DNA of 26,724 nt from an uncultured Clostridia bacterium (GCA_937907055.1 CALCTW010000121.1:1-26724); one strand, 5' to 3'; shown: positions 15,400-23,324, numbered from the stretch's first letter. Translations and numbers: made by a program. Notes: generated from the sequence alone by a model not told the origin.

Positions 15400-16269
15400 T
15401 TACTTATGGATGGCATGGAACGCCATACCGATGCCATTCGGCCCGCAATGGCTGCCGGCGGTGGGATTGCAATCGAGGATGATGAGATTGATGTCATCGC
15501 CCAGCTTTTCCTTGAGGCCGTTCACCATGTCATCAAGGAAATCATAGGCATCCGTATGGCTGAGGATGATGCGGTGATTCTTGACATCATCGCCCAGTTC
15601 GACCACTTTGTTGACGATGTGATCGATGGCCTTCTGACGGCCGCGTTCCTTGCCGCAGGACACCATTTTGCCTTCGTCATTCATGAAAATGATGGGGCGC
15701 ACGCCGATCAGGGTGCCCATGGTGGCGGCCAGACCGCTGACGCGGCCGGAGCGCTTGAAGAACTTGAGGTCATCGGCGAGGAAGTACATGGCGTAGTGAT
15801 CCAGATTGCTTTCGGACCAGGCCACGATCTCATCGGGCGTCTTGCCTTCGTGCACCATATCGGCGACTTCCATGACGATCAGCGCCGCGAGCGCGGAAAT
15901 GCCGCGGGTATCGATATGCCAGAACTTACGTTCGGGATACTTCTGCTGAAGACGGGCGACCGCCTTTTCCATATTTCCGAAGGTCATGGACATGGCAGCG
16001 GAGAAATGGATGTAGAAGATGTCATCGCCGGCGGCGAAAACAGGCTCGAAATATTCGATGTAGCGTTCCTCGCTGACCGCGCTGGTGGTGGGCAGCACGC
16101 CGCCGCGCAGCACATCATAGAACACGTGCGCGTCGAAGGTCTCGAAATCCACATAGGGCTCGATATTTTTGCCATCGATGGCGTAGGGCATGGAGATGAG
16201 AGAAAGCCCCATTTCCTTTGCCATGGACGGGGTGATATCGCAATCTGTATCGGTGAATAATCTGAGCAT
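15400..16269 (-). CDS. DegV/FakB-family fatty-acid-binding protein
   Basis: DegV (FakB) proteins hold a fatty acid while FakA phosphorylates it to acyl-phosphate. The 289-residue product starts LRLFTDTDCDIT, has the ligand-binding TTSAVS block (61-66), FFKRSGRVSG, and a C-terminal HCGPNGIGMAF. Length and order are typical. AGGAGG is 6 bases before the ATG at 16269. It follows fakA copy 1 by 47 bp on the same strand, giving a kinase and its partner in one operon. Which fatty acid it binds cannot be told. Confidence 0.94.
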   Translation of the reverse strand: MLRLFTDTDCDITPSMAKEMGLSLISMPYAIDGKNIEPYVDFETFDAHVFYDVLRGGVLPTTSAVSEERYIEYFEPVFAAGDDIFYIHFSAAMSMTFGNMEKAVARLQQKYPERKFWHIDTRGISALAALIVMEVADMVHEGKTPDEIVAWSESNLDHYAMYFLADDLKFFKRSGRVSGLAATMGTLIGVRPIIFMNDEGKMVSCGKERGRQKAIDHIVNKVVELGDDVKNHRIILSHTDAYDFLDDMVNGLKEKLGDDINLIILDCNPTAGSHCGPNGIGMAFHAIHK

Positions 16270-16316
16270 GATAAACCTCCTGAAGCTGAACTCCTGTGAA
16301 GGGGACAGCGGATTTG

Positions 16317-17984
16317 TTATTGAAGGATGAGAATATAATCGTAGACGGGCTGGCGGCCATCGATGGTGATGACCTCGGTGCGGCGGTATGCCTGCTGCAG
16401 TGAGAGCGCAAGCTGCTCCGCGGCGGCAGGATCGGCATCCGCGCCGACAAGCAGGAGCAGGACATCGAAGTGACCGGCATTCAGCTTTTCACAGAGCGAC
16501 AGCGCCGCGGCTTCCGCGTCCGGAGCATCAGTGTAGACAACATCATCGGTAAAGCCGATATGATCGCCCTTGCGGATGGTGACGCCGTCCATGACGGTAT
16601 CACGGGTGGCGGTGCTGACCATGCCGGTGACGACCGAGGAGATGATATCATTGATCTCCTCCCGGATGGCATCGGTATCGCCGGAGGAAGTATCCAGCAT
16701 GGAGAGGGCGGCATAGCCTTCCCCGATGGTACGGCTGCGGATGACACAGATGCCCGCGCCCTGATAGAGGGAGGCTGCCTGCTCCGCCGTCATGATGATA
16801 TTGCTGTTGTTGGGGAATACAAGGATGGTATCCGCGTTGACCTCCTCAAAGGCACGGAGGAAATCCTGCGCGGAGGGATTCATGCTCTGCCCGCCGTCGA
16901 TGACCTGATCAGCCCCCAGATCGAGGAAGGACTGACGGATGCCCTCACCGTTCGCGACGACAACGGTGCCGTACGCCTTGCGCGGTTTGGCCGGACGCGG
17001 CACGGCGGGATGCTTTTTATCCATCTCATTCTCATGATGCTGGAGCGTCATGTTCTCGATCTTGAGGGTGAGGAATTCACCGTACTGCTGCACAAAATTG
17101 AGGACATCGCCGGGGCGCATGGTGTGGATGTGGGTCTTGATGATGTTGCCGTCACGGAAGCAAACCAGGCTGTCGCCCATTTTTTCGAGCTGCGTGAAAA
17201 GCGCCTTTTCATCGAAGGTATCCACATCGCACTTGGCATAGGTGAGCTGGAGCAGGAATTCGGTGCAATAACCGAACTCCAGCACGGAATGCTCATTAAA
17301 GGCGGAAAGATCGACCTTCGCCGGAGCGGCAGACGCGCTGACCGCGGGCGCATAGACCGTTTCTTCACCGCGCAGGGCGGCAGTCATGCCTTCCGCGATG
17401 CAGACGAGCCCGGCGCCGCCGCTGTCCACCACACCGGCTTCCCGGAGAACGGCCAGCAATTCGGGCGTGCGATCCAGCGAAAGCTTCATTTCGGCAATCA
17501 GATCGTCAAGGTAGGCATCAAGCGCGGTCTTCCCCGTGACACGGCTGTTGGCATAGCGCACAGCGTCACGATAGACGGTGAGCATGGTGCCCTCGACCGG
17601 CTTGCTGACCGCGCCGTAGGCCTCCTCCACGCCGCGCTCCAGCGCCGCGGACAGAACGAGCGTATCCGCGCTTTCGTACCCGGACAGGCCGGCCGCGACC
17701 CCCGCGCCGATACGGCTGAGGATGACGCCGCTGTTGCCGCGCGCCCCCAGCAGCATGTGCCGCGCGGCAGCCTCCGCCGCCTTGCCCAGCGTCAGTTCCT
17801 CCAGCGCATTGGAATTGGACGCGGCCGCGTCCAGCGTCATGAACATATTATCGCCCGTATCGCCGTCCGGCACGGGAAAAACGTTGAGTTCGTTTACCAT
17901 GACGCGCTGATCGCCGAGCCCTTTCGCGCCTCCGCGAAGAAGGCGGGCCAGCAATTTCGCGTCAAGACACTGAACCGGTTCCAT
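16317..17984 (-). CDS. Fatty-acid kinase FakA-like protein, copy 1 (YloV/DAK family)
   Basis: FakA phosphorylates FakB-bound fatty acids using ATP and Mg. The 555-residue protein has the DhaL-type kinase domain with NVFPVPDGDTGDNM (D40, D42 for metal), GARGNSGVILSR (80-91) and VVDSGGAG. The middle domain follows with the conserved zinc-type ligands Cys240 (GYCTEF) and His285/His287 (THIHT). A linker near 315-335 is Lys/Pro-rich, then the C-terminal domain with DGGQSMNPS and FPNNSNI. GAGGGG precedes the ATG at 17984. Its start overlaps the end of the DUF6088 gene by 23 bp, and degV follows. All key residues are intact. Confidence 0.93.
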   Translation of the reverse strand: MEPVQCLDAKLLARLLRGGAKGLGDQRVMVNELNVFPVPDGDTGDNMFMTLDAAASNSNALEELTLGKAAEAAARHMLLGARGNSGVILSRIGAGVAAGLSGYESADTLVLSAALERGVEEAYGAVSKPVEGTMLTVYRDAVRYANSRVTGKTALDAYLDDLIAEMKLSLDRTPELLAVLREAGVVDSGGAGLVCIAEGMTAALRGEETVYAPAVSASAAPAKVDLSAFNEHSVLEFGYCTEFLLQLTYAKCDVDTFDEKALFTQLEKMGDSLVCFRDGNIIKTHIHTMRPGDVLNFVQQYGEFLTLKIENMTLQHHENEMDKKHPAVPRPAKPRKAYGTVVVANGEGIRQSFLDLGADQVIDGGQSMNPSAQDFLRAFEEVNADTILVFPNNSNIIMTAEQAASLYQGAGICVIRSRTIGEGYAALSMLDTSSGDTDAIREEINDIISSVVTGMVSTATRDTVMDGVTIRKGDHIGFTDDVVYTDAPDAEAAALSLCEKLNAGHFDVLLLLVGADADPAAAEQLALSLQQAYRRTEVITIDGRQPVYDYILILQ

Positions 17985-18609
17985 GTTTTATCCCCTCACT
18001 TTGATCATCATTGTTATTCTTACCGGTGGGGATGAGCCGCATCATCCGGCTGATAGTGCTGCTGATCCAACCCGGTGTTTTCGCCGACTCCTCCGCGATC
18101 ACACGCGTCTCCTCCGGCTGGAGCCGGGAAGCGATCTGACGCAGAAGCGGATCGGTGACATAATTTTTCCCCACAGCCTTGAAGACCTGCACAAGCAGGA
18201 CGACCGGGCCGGACAGACTGCGGAACGCCCCGAGAGAAGCGTGACGGAAGGCGATGCGCACTCCCTCCACCTCATATTCACGGCTGGTGCCATCGGTGAG
18301 ATAGGTCCAGACCGCGGGGGCCTCCGAACGAAGGCCGTAAAGATAAAGCACCGTTTCCCCCGACGGGATGATGTACCAGGAATTCGCGCGGCCGATGGCC
18401 TTCGCGATCCTCTCCGGCGGAAGCGCGGAAGCATCCGCGCGGCAGAAAATGCCGCGGTAGAGCTTGCGCACCTGACCGTCATAGCAAAGGCGCATCATGA
18501 CCTTGGAGACTGTTTTGACCTCCGCGAGATCTTCAAAATCGGACAGAGTGAAGACCTGCTGCGGATGCATGGACCGGATCCGCGATTCGATGCTGTTATG
18601 GATGCTCAC
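17962..18609 (-). CDS. DUF6088 family (AbiEi-antitoxin-like) putative DNA-binding protein
   Basis: The 215-residue protein begins with a winged-helix-like segment IESRIRSMHPQQVFTLSDFEDL...SKVMMRLCYDGQVRKLYRGIF, typical of DUF6088 and the N-terminus of AbiEi antitoxins. It continues with YIIPSGETVLYLYGL. The tail (about 180-215) is polar and looks disordered. The GTG at 18609 is the likely start, with AAGGAGGAG about 10 bases upstream. No AbiEii-type nucleotidyltransferase toxin is next to it; instead it overlaps fakA by 23 bp. It is the first gene of an operon from a strong promoter that holds a palindrome over the -35 box, so autoregulation is a reasonable inference. Confidence 0.8.
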   Translation of the reverse strand: MSIHNSIESRIRSMHPQQVFTLSDFEDLAEVKTVSKVMMRLCYDGQVRKLYRGIFCRADASALPPERIAKAIGRANSWYIIPSGETVLYLYGLRSEAPAVWTYLTDGTSREYEVEGVRIAFRHASLGAFRSLSGPVVLLVQVFKAVGKNYVTDPLLRQIASRLQPEETRVIAEESAKTPGWISSTISRMMRLIPTGKNNNDDQSEGIKHGTGSVS

Positions 18610-18651
18610 AGGCTCTTCTCTCCTCCTTCCGTGCCGTGACCGGCGACGAAA

Positions 18652-18680
18652 AATATATACTTTTTTCGACAAAATGTCAA
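18652..18680 (-). promoter_or_regulatory. Strong promoter of the DUF6088-fakA-degV operon with overlapping palindrome
   Basis: On the minus strand TTGACA (18675-18680), 17 bp, TATATT (18652-18657). The -35 box is half of an imperfect palindrome TCGACA-AAA-TGTCAA (18666-18680, plus strand). A repressor bound there would block RNA polymerase. Confidence 0.8.
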
Positions 18681-18776
18681 GCAAAACCGACAGACGCGCG
18701 TGAAGGGCAGCGATATCTGTATGACGCGGGCTCCCCCCGCGCGGGCGAAGGCACGGGAAGGGCCGGAAAAGCACAT

Positions 18777-18800
18777 AAAAAAAACCCGCCGGAAGGCGGG
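18777..18800 (-). terminator. Terminator of yloU-fakA copy 2
   Basis: CCCGCC (18785-18790) pairs with GGCGGG (18795-18800) around GGAA. Eight thymines follow on the minus strand (18777-18784). Confidence 0.9.
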
Positions 18801-18815
18801 CTTTGAACGGGCGGA

Positions 18816-20471
18816 TCACTCCACCGCGATGAGATAATAGTAAAGCGGCTGGCCGCCCTCGCGGGCTTCCACTTCGCAATCGGGATACTTTTCCTGGATC
18901 TCCGCGGCGAGCGCTTCGGCATCCTCCGCTGAGGTATCGGCACCGTAGTAGATGGTGATGAGCGCGTCATCATCGGTGACGATGGATTCCGTAAGGAGGA
19001 TGGCGACATCGTGGACACTGTCGGACTTGAAGGTGACAGCGCCGTTGGAAAGACCGATGATATCGCCCTGCTGGATGTGGAGATTTTCAAACTCGCTGTC
19101 ACGCACGGCGTAGGTGATCATGCCGGTGCGGACACGCTCCGCCGCTTCGGTCATCGCTGCGATATTGCTTTCGGCATCCATATCGGGCACGAAGGCCACG
19201 ACCGCGGCAATGCCCATGGCCACATTCTTGGTGGGCAGGACATAGACCTTCTTATCCGTGCACATGGCGGCAGCCTGCTGCGCGGCGAGGATGATATTGC
19301 CGTTATTGGGGAAGACGAAGACGCTTTCGGCGTTGATGCGGTCGATAGCGTTGCTGATGTCCTCGATGGAGGGGTTCATGGTCTGACCGCCCTCAACGAT
19401 CTCATCCACACTCATATCCTTGAGCAGCGCGGAGAAGCCGCTGCCGAGGGAAACACTGACCATACCGTAGGGCTTGGCAGGCTCGTTCTTTTTCTTTTCG
19501 GCTTCGGCGGCACGCTCCGCTTCGCGGCGGATGGCCTGAATGTTGATGATCTCGACATCCACGATCTCACCCAGATCCAGCGCGTACTGGAGCGCCTTGT
19601 CGGGCTCATTGGTGTGGACGTGAACGATGATATTGCCTTCCGTCTGCTCGATATTCACGCGGTCACCCACGCGGTTCATCTGACGGCGCAGCATGACGAC
19701 CTCCGCCTCACCGACATCCTCCGGCAGCTCCGTGATACGGAAAGCGGCGTGATAGATGTTATTGAGGTTGCGGATGGCATCGTGATCATCCTTGAAGGAG
19801 TTGTCCTCGACTTCACCAGCGGACTCGTCAGTGAGATCGGGGATCTTTTCACCGCGGAGGACCGCGGCATAACCGGTGTAGATGAGCAGCAGACCCTTAC
19901 CGCCGGCATCGACAACGCCGGCCTGCTTGAGGGCGGGCAGCATTTCCTGCGTGCGCTTGAGGATCTCCTCACCGGTGGTGAGAATGACACGGAAAAGGGC
20001 ATCGTAATCATTGGGCGCCATTTCCGCCTGCTTGATGGCATCCTCCGCGATCACACGGGCGACGGTGAGGATGGTGCCTTCCTTGGGCTTCATGACGGCC
20101 TTGTAGGCAGTCTCCGCGCCGCGCTTGAGCGCTTCGGCGAACTGGACGGGGGTGATCTTCTCCACACCGGCGAGGGCCTTGGAGAAGCCGCGGAACAGCT
20201 GACTGGTGATAACACCGCTGTTGCCGCGGGCACCGCGCAGCGCGCCCTTGGCCAGAGCGGCGGCGGCCTCATCGGCACGGGTAAATTCCTTGGTGTTCAC
20301 TTCACGGGTGGCGCTGGACATGGTGAGGCTCATGTTGGTACCGGTATCGCCGTCCGGCACGGGGAAAACATTGAGCGCGTCTACCATCTCACGCTTCTGT
20401 TCAAGCAGCGTGGCACCCGCGATGACCATCTCTCTTAACAGAAGGCCATCGATCTCTTGTACATTGATCAA
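18816..20471 (-). CDS. Fatty-acid kinase FakA-like protein, copy 2 (YloV), next to YloU
   Basis: The 551-residue protein has the same three-part layout as copy 1: NVFPVPDGDTGTNM (34-47), GARGNSGVITSQ (80-91), GVVDAGGKG, a middle domain and a C-terminal DQ-like domain with EGGQTMNPS and FPNNGNI. The middle domain keeps His284/His286 (VHVHTNEP), but the position of the conserved Cys is His241 (YHAAF instead of YCTEF). Metal binding might change to three His. The start is the TTG at 20471, with GGAGG exactly 8 bases upstream; the nearby ATG is out of frame. It follows yloU by 24 bp, the common yloU-yloV arrangement. No FakB gene is adjacent. Confidence 0.92.
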   Translation of the reverse strand: MINVQEIDGLLLREMVIAGATLLEQKREMVDALNVFPVPDGDTGTNMSLTMSSATREVNTKEFTRADEAAAALAKGALRGARGNSGVITSQLFRGFSKALAGVEKITPVQFAEALKRGAETAYKAVMKPKEGTILTVARVIAEDAIKQAEMAPNDYDALFRVILTTGEEILKRTQEMLPALKQAGVVDAGGKGLLLIYTGYAAVLRGEKIPDLTDESAGEVEDNSFKDDHDAIRNLNNIYHAAFRITELPEDVGEAEVVMLRRQMNRVGDRVNIEQTEGNIIVHVHTNEPDKALQYALDLGEIVDVEIINIQAIRREAERAAEAEKKKNEPAKPYGMVSVSLGSGFSALLKDMSVDEIVEGGQTMNPSIEDISNAIDRINAESVFVFPNNGNIILAAQQAAAMCTDKKVYVLPTKNVAMGIAAVVAFVPDMDAESNIAAMTEAAERVRTGMITYAVRDSEFENLHIQQGDIIGLSNGAVTFKSDSVHDVAILLTESIVTDDDALITIYYGADTSAEDAEALAAEIQEKYPDCEVEAREGGQPLYYYLIAVE

Positions 20472-20495
20472 ATGTGTGTCCTCCGATCTGCCTGA

Positions 20496-20852
20496 TTAAA
20501 TGCGGATCCCGTCTACGGTGATATTGACCGCGCGGACCTTGGCACCCGTCATGCTTTCGAGCTTGTAACGGACGACTTCGACCATCGTCTTGCAGACTTC
20601 AGCAACAGAGATGCCATATTCAACAATGATATACAGATCAACATCGAGCTGATCCCCTTCAACGAGGTGAATGGAGACGCCCTTGGAAAGATTCTCCCTG
20701 CCCAGCCACTGCACAAGACCATCCTTGGCGCGCTGACGGGAAGACATGGCAACAATGCCATAGCATTCAAGCGCGGCATAACCGACCAGCTTGAGCATGA
20801 CATCTTCATCGATAAAGATGGTGCCGTTTTCATTGGTCACTTTATATTCCAT
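20496..20852 (-). CDS. Asp23/Gls24 family protein (YloU-like)
   Basis: The 118-residue protein is an Asp23/YloU member, a Firmicutes envelope-stress-linked family whose function is not settled. It has VTNENGTIFIDEDVMLKLVGYAALECYGI, the middle VDLYIIVEYG and the closing VRAVNITVDGIRI. The ATG at 20852 is chosen because AAGGGAGG lies about 7 bases upstream; the ORF extends 13 codons further without support. It is the first gene of the yloU-fakA pair. Confidence 0.95.
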   Translation of the reverse strand: MEYKVTNENGTIFIDEDVMLKLVGYAALECYGIVAMSSRQRAKDGLVQWLGRENLSKGVSIHLVEGDQLDVDLYIIVEYGISVAEVCKTMVEVVRYKLESMTGAKVRAVNITVDGIRI

Positions 20853-20911
20853 ACTGATACCTCCCTTTTTGCGGGTAGACAACATGAGCATAGTTGCCCA
20901 TGCTTATATGT

Positions 20912-20940
20912 AGTATACAAGATTTCCGCATTTCTTGCAA
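20912..20940 (-). promoter_or_regulatory. Sigma-A promoter of yloU-fakA copy 2
   Basis: On the minus strand TTGCAA (20935-20940), 17 bp, TATACT (20912-20917). Confidence 0.85.
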
Positions 20941-21012
20941 GTATAAATGTAAACGGCAGAGGGAGAGGCGGCAAAGAAGGCAAGGGCAAAGCAGCCGAAA
21001 GGAGACAAAAGG

Positions 21013-21041
21013 TTGACAGACAGACTGTAAGCGCATAATAT
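21013..21041 (+). promoter_or_regulatory. Sigma-A promoter of the lipoprotein gene
   Basis: TTGACA (21013-21018), 17 bp, TAATAT (21036-21041). The leader is about 34 nt. Confidence 0.85.
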
Positions 21042-21081
21042 ATGACCATAGAAAAACTTAAAAAGAAGGGAATAGAAAACG

Positions 21082-21555
21082 ATGAAACGGAAATACGGAA
21101 TTCTGATCCTGTTCTGCGCCGCGATGCTTCTCCTGTCCGCCTGCGGCAGCCAGACAGGCCTGATGGACATCAAGCCCGGGATGACCCGGACTGAGATCGA
21201 ATCCAAAATGGGACAGCCGGTGTATACGCACGTATACACACAGGTATATGAATGTCATTATCCGCTGACCTTCAACGGTACAAAAGGCCGGGTGTTCATC
21301 ACTTATGAAAGCAAAGACCCTTCCGCGCCGATCCGCAGCTATTGGGAACAGGGCAACACCTGCAGGATCGGCATTGAATGGTATGCCGAGCCTTATCCGG
21401 AAGCGGATGATCTGGACGCGAAGATCGACCGGGACATGGAAAAGCTGCGCGAATACCTGCAAAAAACTTACGGAGACCGCTATACCGATCTGTATGAGGT
21501 GACATGCACCTATAATTCGGACGGCGCGTGCGCCGGGATCCGTTTCCTGTACTGA
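21082..21555 (+). CDS. Lipoprotein with BamE/SmpA-like domain
   Basis: The 157-residue protein has a signal peptide and lipobox LLSAC with Cys21, so it should be lipidated and anchored at the outer face of the membrane. After it, MDIKPGMTRTEIESKMGQPVY matches the first helix and turn of the SmpA/OmlA (BamE)-like fold. In Firmicutes this fold occurs in small lipoproteins without the BAM complex; the partner is unknown. The ribosome binding site is weak (AGAAGGG, about 12 bases before the ATG). It is a single-gene unit with its own promoter and terminator. Confidence 0.85.
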   Translation: MKRKYGILILFCAAMLLLSACGSQTGLMDIKPGMTRTEIESKMGQPVYTHVYTQVYECHYPLTFNGTKGRVFITYESKDPSAPIRSYWEQGNTCRIGIEWYAEPYPEADDLDAKIDRDMEKLREYLQKTYGDRYTDLYEVTCTYNSDGACAGIRFLY

Positions 21556-21591
21556 CAGAACATAACGACCGGTCCCGGTGACGGGATCCTG

Positions 21592-21620
21592 ACCGCGGGG
21601 CAAGCCCGCGGTTCTTTTTT
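21592..21620 (+). terminator. Terminator of the lipoprotein gene
   Basis: ACCGCGGG (21592-21599) pairs with CCCGCGGT (21605-21612); thymine tract 21613-21620. Confidence 0.9.
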
Positions 21621-21625
21621 AATAC

Positions 21626-21650
21626 AAAAAACCGCCCCCGAAGGGACGGC
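21626..21650 (-). terminator. Terminator of the first small membrane protein gene
   Basis: Minus-strand hairpin GCCGTCCC/GGGGGCGGT with a U-G pair (21631-21650), followed by six thymines (21626-21631). Confidence 0.75.
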
Positions 21651-21674
21651 CGATGATCCGCAAGGAAATGCAGA

Positions 21675-21971
21675 TCAATAGTAGAGACGATAGGAATAGG
21701 TAGGCGCGGAGCTGAAAATAACAGCAACACCGGCGATGATCAGGATCAGGAAGAGCGCGCCGACAACGATGCCGATGATGCTCATGATCTTACCGGCCTT
21801 GCAGAAGCCCTTGCAGCGGGCGTTGACATTGCCGGACTTGGCGAAGACCAGAGAAATGATGCCGAAGATGATACCGACACCATAGCACCAGCACAGTGTG
21901 AGAGACACGATGCCGAAGATCATGGACAGAATCGCCTTTACAGACGGCTTCTCATTGACGTTGTTTTCCAT
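21675..21971 (-). CDS. Small DUF4190-like membrane protein
   Basis: The 98-residue protein has two long hydrophobic segments: AILSMIFGIVSLTLCWCYGVGIIFGIISLVFA (about 13-44) and GKIMSIIGIVVGALFLILIIAGVAVIF. This is the two-helix pattern of DUF4190-type proteins. Unlike its neighbours it has no zinc ribbon. The ATG at 21971 is chosen because AGAGGGGG lies about 10 bases upstream. It has its own promoter. Function is unknown. Confidence 0.75.
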   Translation of the reverse strand: MENNVNEKPSVKAILSMIFGIVSLTLCWCYGVGIIFGIISLVFAKSGNVNARCKGFCKAGKIMSIIGIVVGALFLILIIAGVAVIFSSAPTYSYRLYY

Positions 21972-21998
21972 AGGAAATAATCCCCCTCTTAAAGTATT

Positions 21999-22010
21999 AC
22001 ACATATGTGT
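21999..22010. promoter_or_regulatory. 12-bp perfect palindrome in the leader of the small membrane protein gene
   Basis: ACACATATGTGT lies just downstream of the -10 box (22020-22025) and overlaps or follows the transcription start. An operator position, but no regulator can be named. Confidence 0.4.
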
Positions 22011-22019
22011 GTCATGTAC

Positions 22020-22047
22020 ATTATAAACGTAACCGTTCAAATGTCAA
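22020..22047 (-). promoter_or_regulatory. Promoter of the first small membrane protein gene
   Basis: On the minus strand TTGACA (22042-22047), 16 bp, TATAAT (22020-22025). Confidence 0.8.
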
Positions 22048-22092
22048 GCACATTTTTCACGCGGTCAGCCGCTTCGTCAGAACAGAAAAGCG

Positions 22093-22512
22093 TCAGTAAA
22101 TGACACCGTAAGTGGGGACACTGGCGACCACCGCGACGATGATGGCGATATAGATCACCCAGAAGATGGTCATGCCGATGGACACGCCCAGACCCACGCG
22201 GCTGAGGATATACGCGACGCGGCACTTGGCAAAGTAACCGCCGTTCGCCTCGCGGGCCTGCGTGGCCTTCTTTTTGCCGATGATGGCGAAGATGATGCCC
22301 AGAATGCCGAGCACGGGGAATTCGGAAAAAACAAGAGACAGGATGGCGTATTTGAGCGCGGAGGAAGCCAGCGCGTAATTCTCTTCGGAAGGCTGTGCCG
22401 GCGCGGAAGTGACAGAAGAAGAGAGGACAGACGCGCCGGTCCGCGCCGTGCCGCAATTGGGACAGAAGACGGCTTCGTCGCTCATGGGCTGACCGCATTT
22501 TGAACAGAACAT
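22093..22512 (-). CDS. Zinc-ribbon plus two-helix membrane protein, paralog A
   Basis: The 139-residue protein starts with a zinc ribbon MFCSKCGQPMSDEAVFCPNCG (C3, C6, C17, C20). A Ser/Ala/Pro linker follows, then two hydrophobic segments (about 55-80 and 105-133) separated by a basic KKKATQAREANGGYF stretch. It is closely similar along its length to the next gene upstream (22691-23128) and shares its promoter and leader, so the two arose by tandem duplication. AAGGAGG is 8 bases before the ATG. No clear terminator is seen after it. The function of such zinc-ribbon membrane proteins is unknown. Confidence 0.85.
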   Translation of the reverse strand: MFCSKCGQPMSDEAVFCPNCGTARTGASVLSSSVTSAPAQPSEENYALASSALKYAILSLVFSEFPVLGILGIIFAIIGKKKATQAREANGGYFAKCRVAYILSRVGLGVSIGMTIFWVIYIAIIVAVVASVPTYGVIY

Positions 22513-22571
22513 GGTATTCCTCCTTGTAGTGCATGTGATAATGGATGGATCCGTATGCCGGATGCAGGATC

Positions 22572-22600
22572 ATTGTAAGACAGAGAAGACCGGATGTCAA
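22572..22600 (-). promoter_or_regulatory. Promoter of paralog A
   Basis: On the minus strand TTGACA (22595-22600), 17 bp, TACAAT (22572-22577). The stretch TCTGTCTTACAAT is shared with the promoter of paralog B. Confidence 0.9.
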
Positions 22601-22631
22601 TGAAGGCGGAACGGAACCATCGGGAGCGAAG

Positions 22632-22654
22632 AAAAAACCGCCCCGGAGGGCGGC
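22632..22654 (-). terminator. Terminator of paralog B
   Basis: CCGCCC (22638-22643) pairs with GGGCGG (22648-22653); six thymines on the minus strand (22632-22637). Confidence 0.85.
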
Positions 22655-22690
22655 TGATGATCCTGGACGCGCAACGCGTAAGGAAAGGGA

Positions 22691-23128
22691 TCAATAGTAG
22701 TAACGATAGGTGTAACGCACGTTGCCGGCGCTGGAAACGATGCCCACGATAGCAAGGATATAGACAGGCCAGAAGATGGTCATGCCGATGGAGATGCCAA
22801 GACCCACGCAGCTGAGAATGTAGGCCGTGCGGCACTTGGCAAAGTAGCCGCCAAAGCTGCCGCGGGCCTGATTGGCCTTCTTCTTGCCGATGACACCGAA
22901 GATGATGCCGAGAATGCTGAGCACGGGCATCCAGCTGAAGACCAGGGAGAGAATACCGAACTTGAGCGCGGAGGAAGCCAGCGCGTAATCCTCAGCGGAG
23001 GGCTGACTCTGCGCGGGCGTGACAGCGGAAGAAGTGGTAACTGTGCCGAACTTGGCCTGGGCCGTGCCGCAGTTGGGGCAGAAAACGGTTTCGTCGCTCA
23101 TGGACTGACCGCATTTTGAACAGAACAT
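22691..23128 (-). CDS. Zinc-ribbon plus two-helix membrane protein, paralog B
   Basis: The 145-residue protein has the same plan as paralog A: zinc ribbon MFCSKCGQSMSDETVFCPNCG (C3, C6, C17, C20), a Ser/Thr/Pro linker, two hydrophobic segments, the basic KKKANQARGSFGGYF stretch and a Tyr-rich end (RYTYRYYY). The ribosome binding site AAGGAGG and the promoter are duplicated too. Most of the differences lie in the linker and the extreme C-terminus, so the membrane part and the ribbon are under constraint. Function is unknown. Confidence 0.85.
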   Translation of the reverse strand: MFCSKCGQSMSDETVFCPNCGTAQAKFGTVTTSSAVTPAQSQPSAEDYALASSALKFGILSLVFSWMPVLSILGIIFGVIGKKKANQARGSFGGYFAKCRTAYILSCVGLGISIGMTIFWPVYILAIVGIVSSAGNVRYTYRYYY

Positions 23129-23178
23129 GATGTTCCTCCTTGTGATGATGAATGGGATCCGTTGCCGGATGCAGGGAT

Positions 23179-23207
23179 ATTGTAAGACAGAGCGGAAGGG
23201 ATGTCAA
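23179..23207 (-). promoter_or_regulatory. Promoter of paralog B
   Basis: On the minus strand TTGACA (23202-23207), 17 bp, TACAAT (23179-23184). Confidence 0.9.
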
Positions 23208-23243
23208 TGAAGACGGACTGAAAACCAACAAAACGCGTCTGAT

Positions 23244-23272
23244 TTGACAGAAAAAGCGCGCGCGCATATAAT
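23244..23272 (+). promoter_or_regulatory. Perfect-consensus promoter of the third zinc-ribbon gene
   Basis: TTGACA (23244-23249), 17 bp, TATAAT (23267-23272). The spacer contains an alternating GCGCGCGCGC run. Confidence 0.9.
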
Positions 23273-23324
23273 AAGAAAAGGGAATGAGCCGGGATCATGG
23301 CTTATTCCGCAGGAGGAAAGAACG

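Noticed and set aside
17962..18609. Complete AbiE-type toxin-antitoxin system
   Set aside because: The DUF6088 protein resembles the antitoxin part, but no AbiEii nucleotidyltransferase gene lies on either side.
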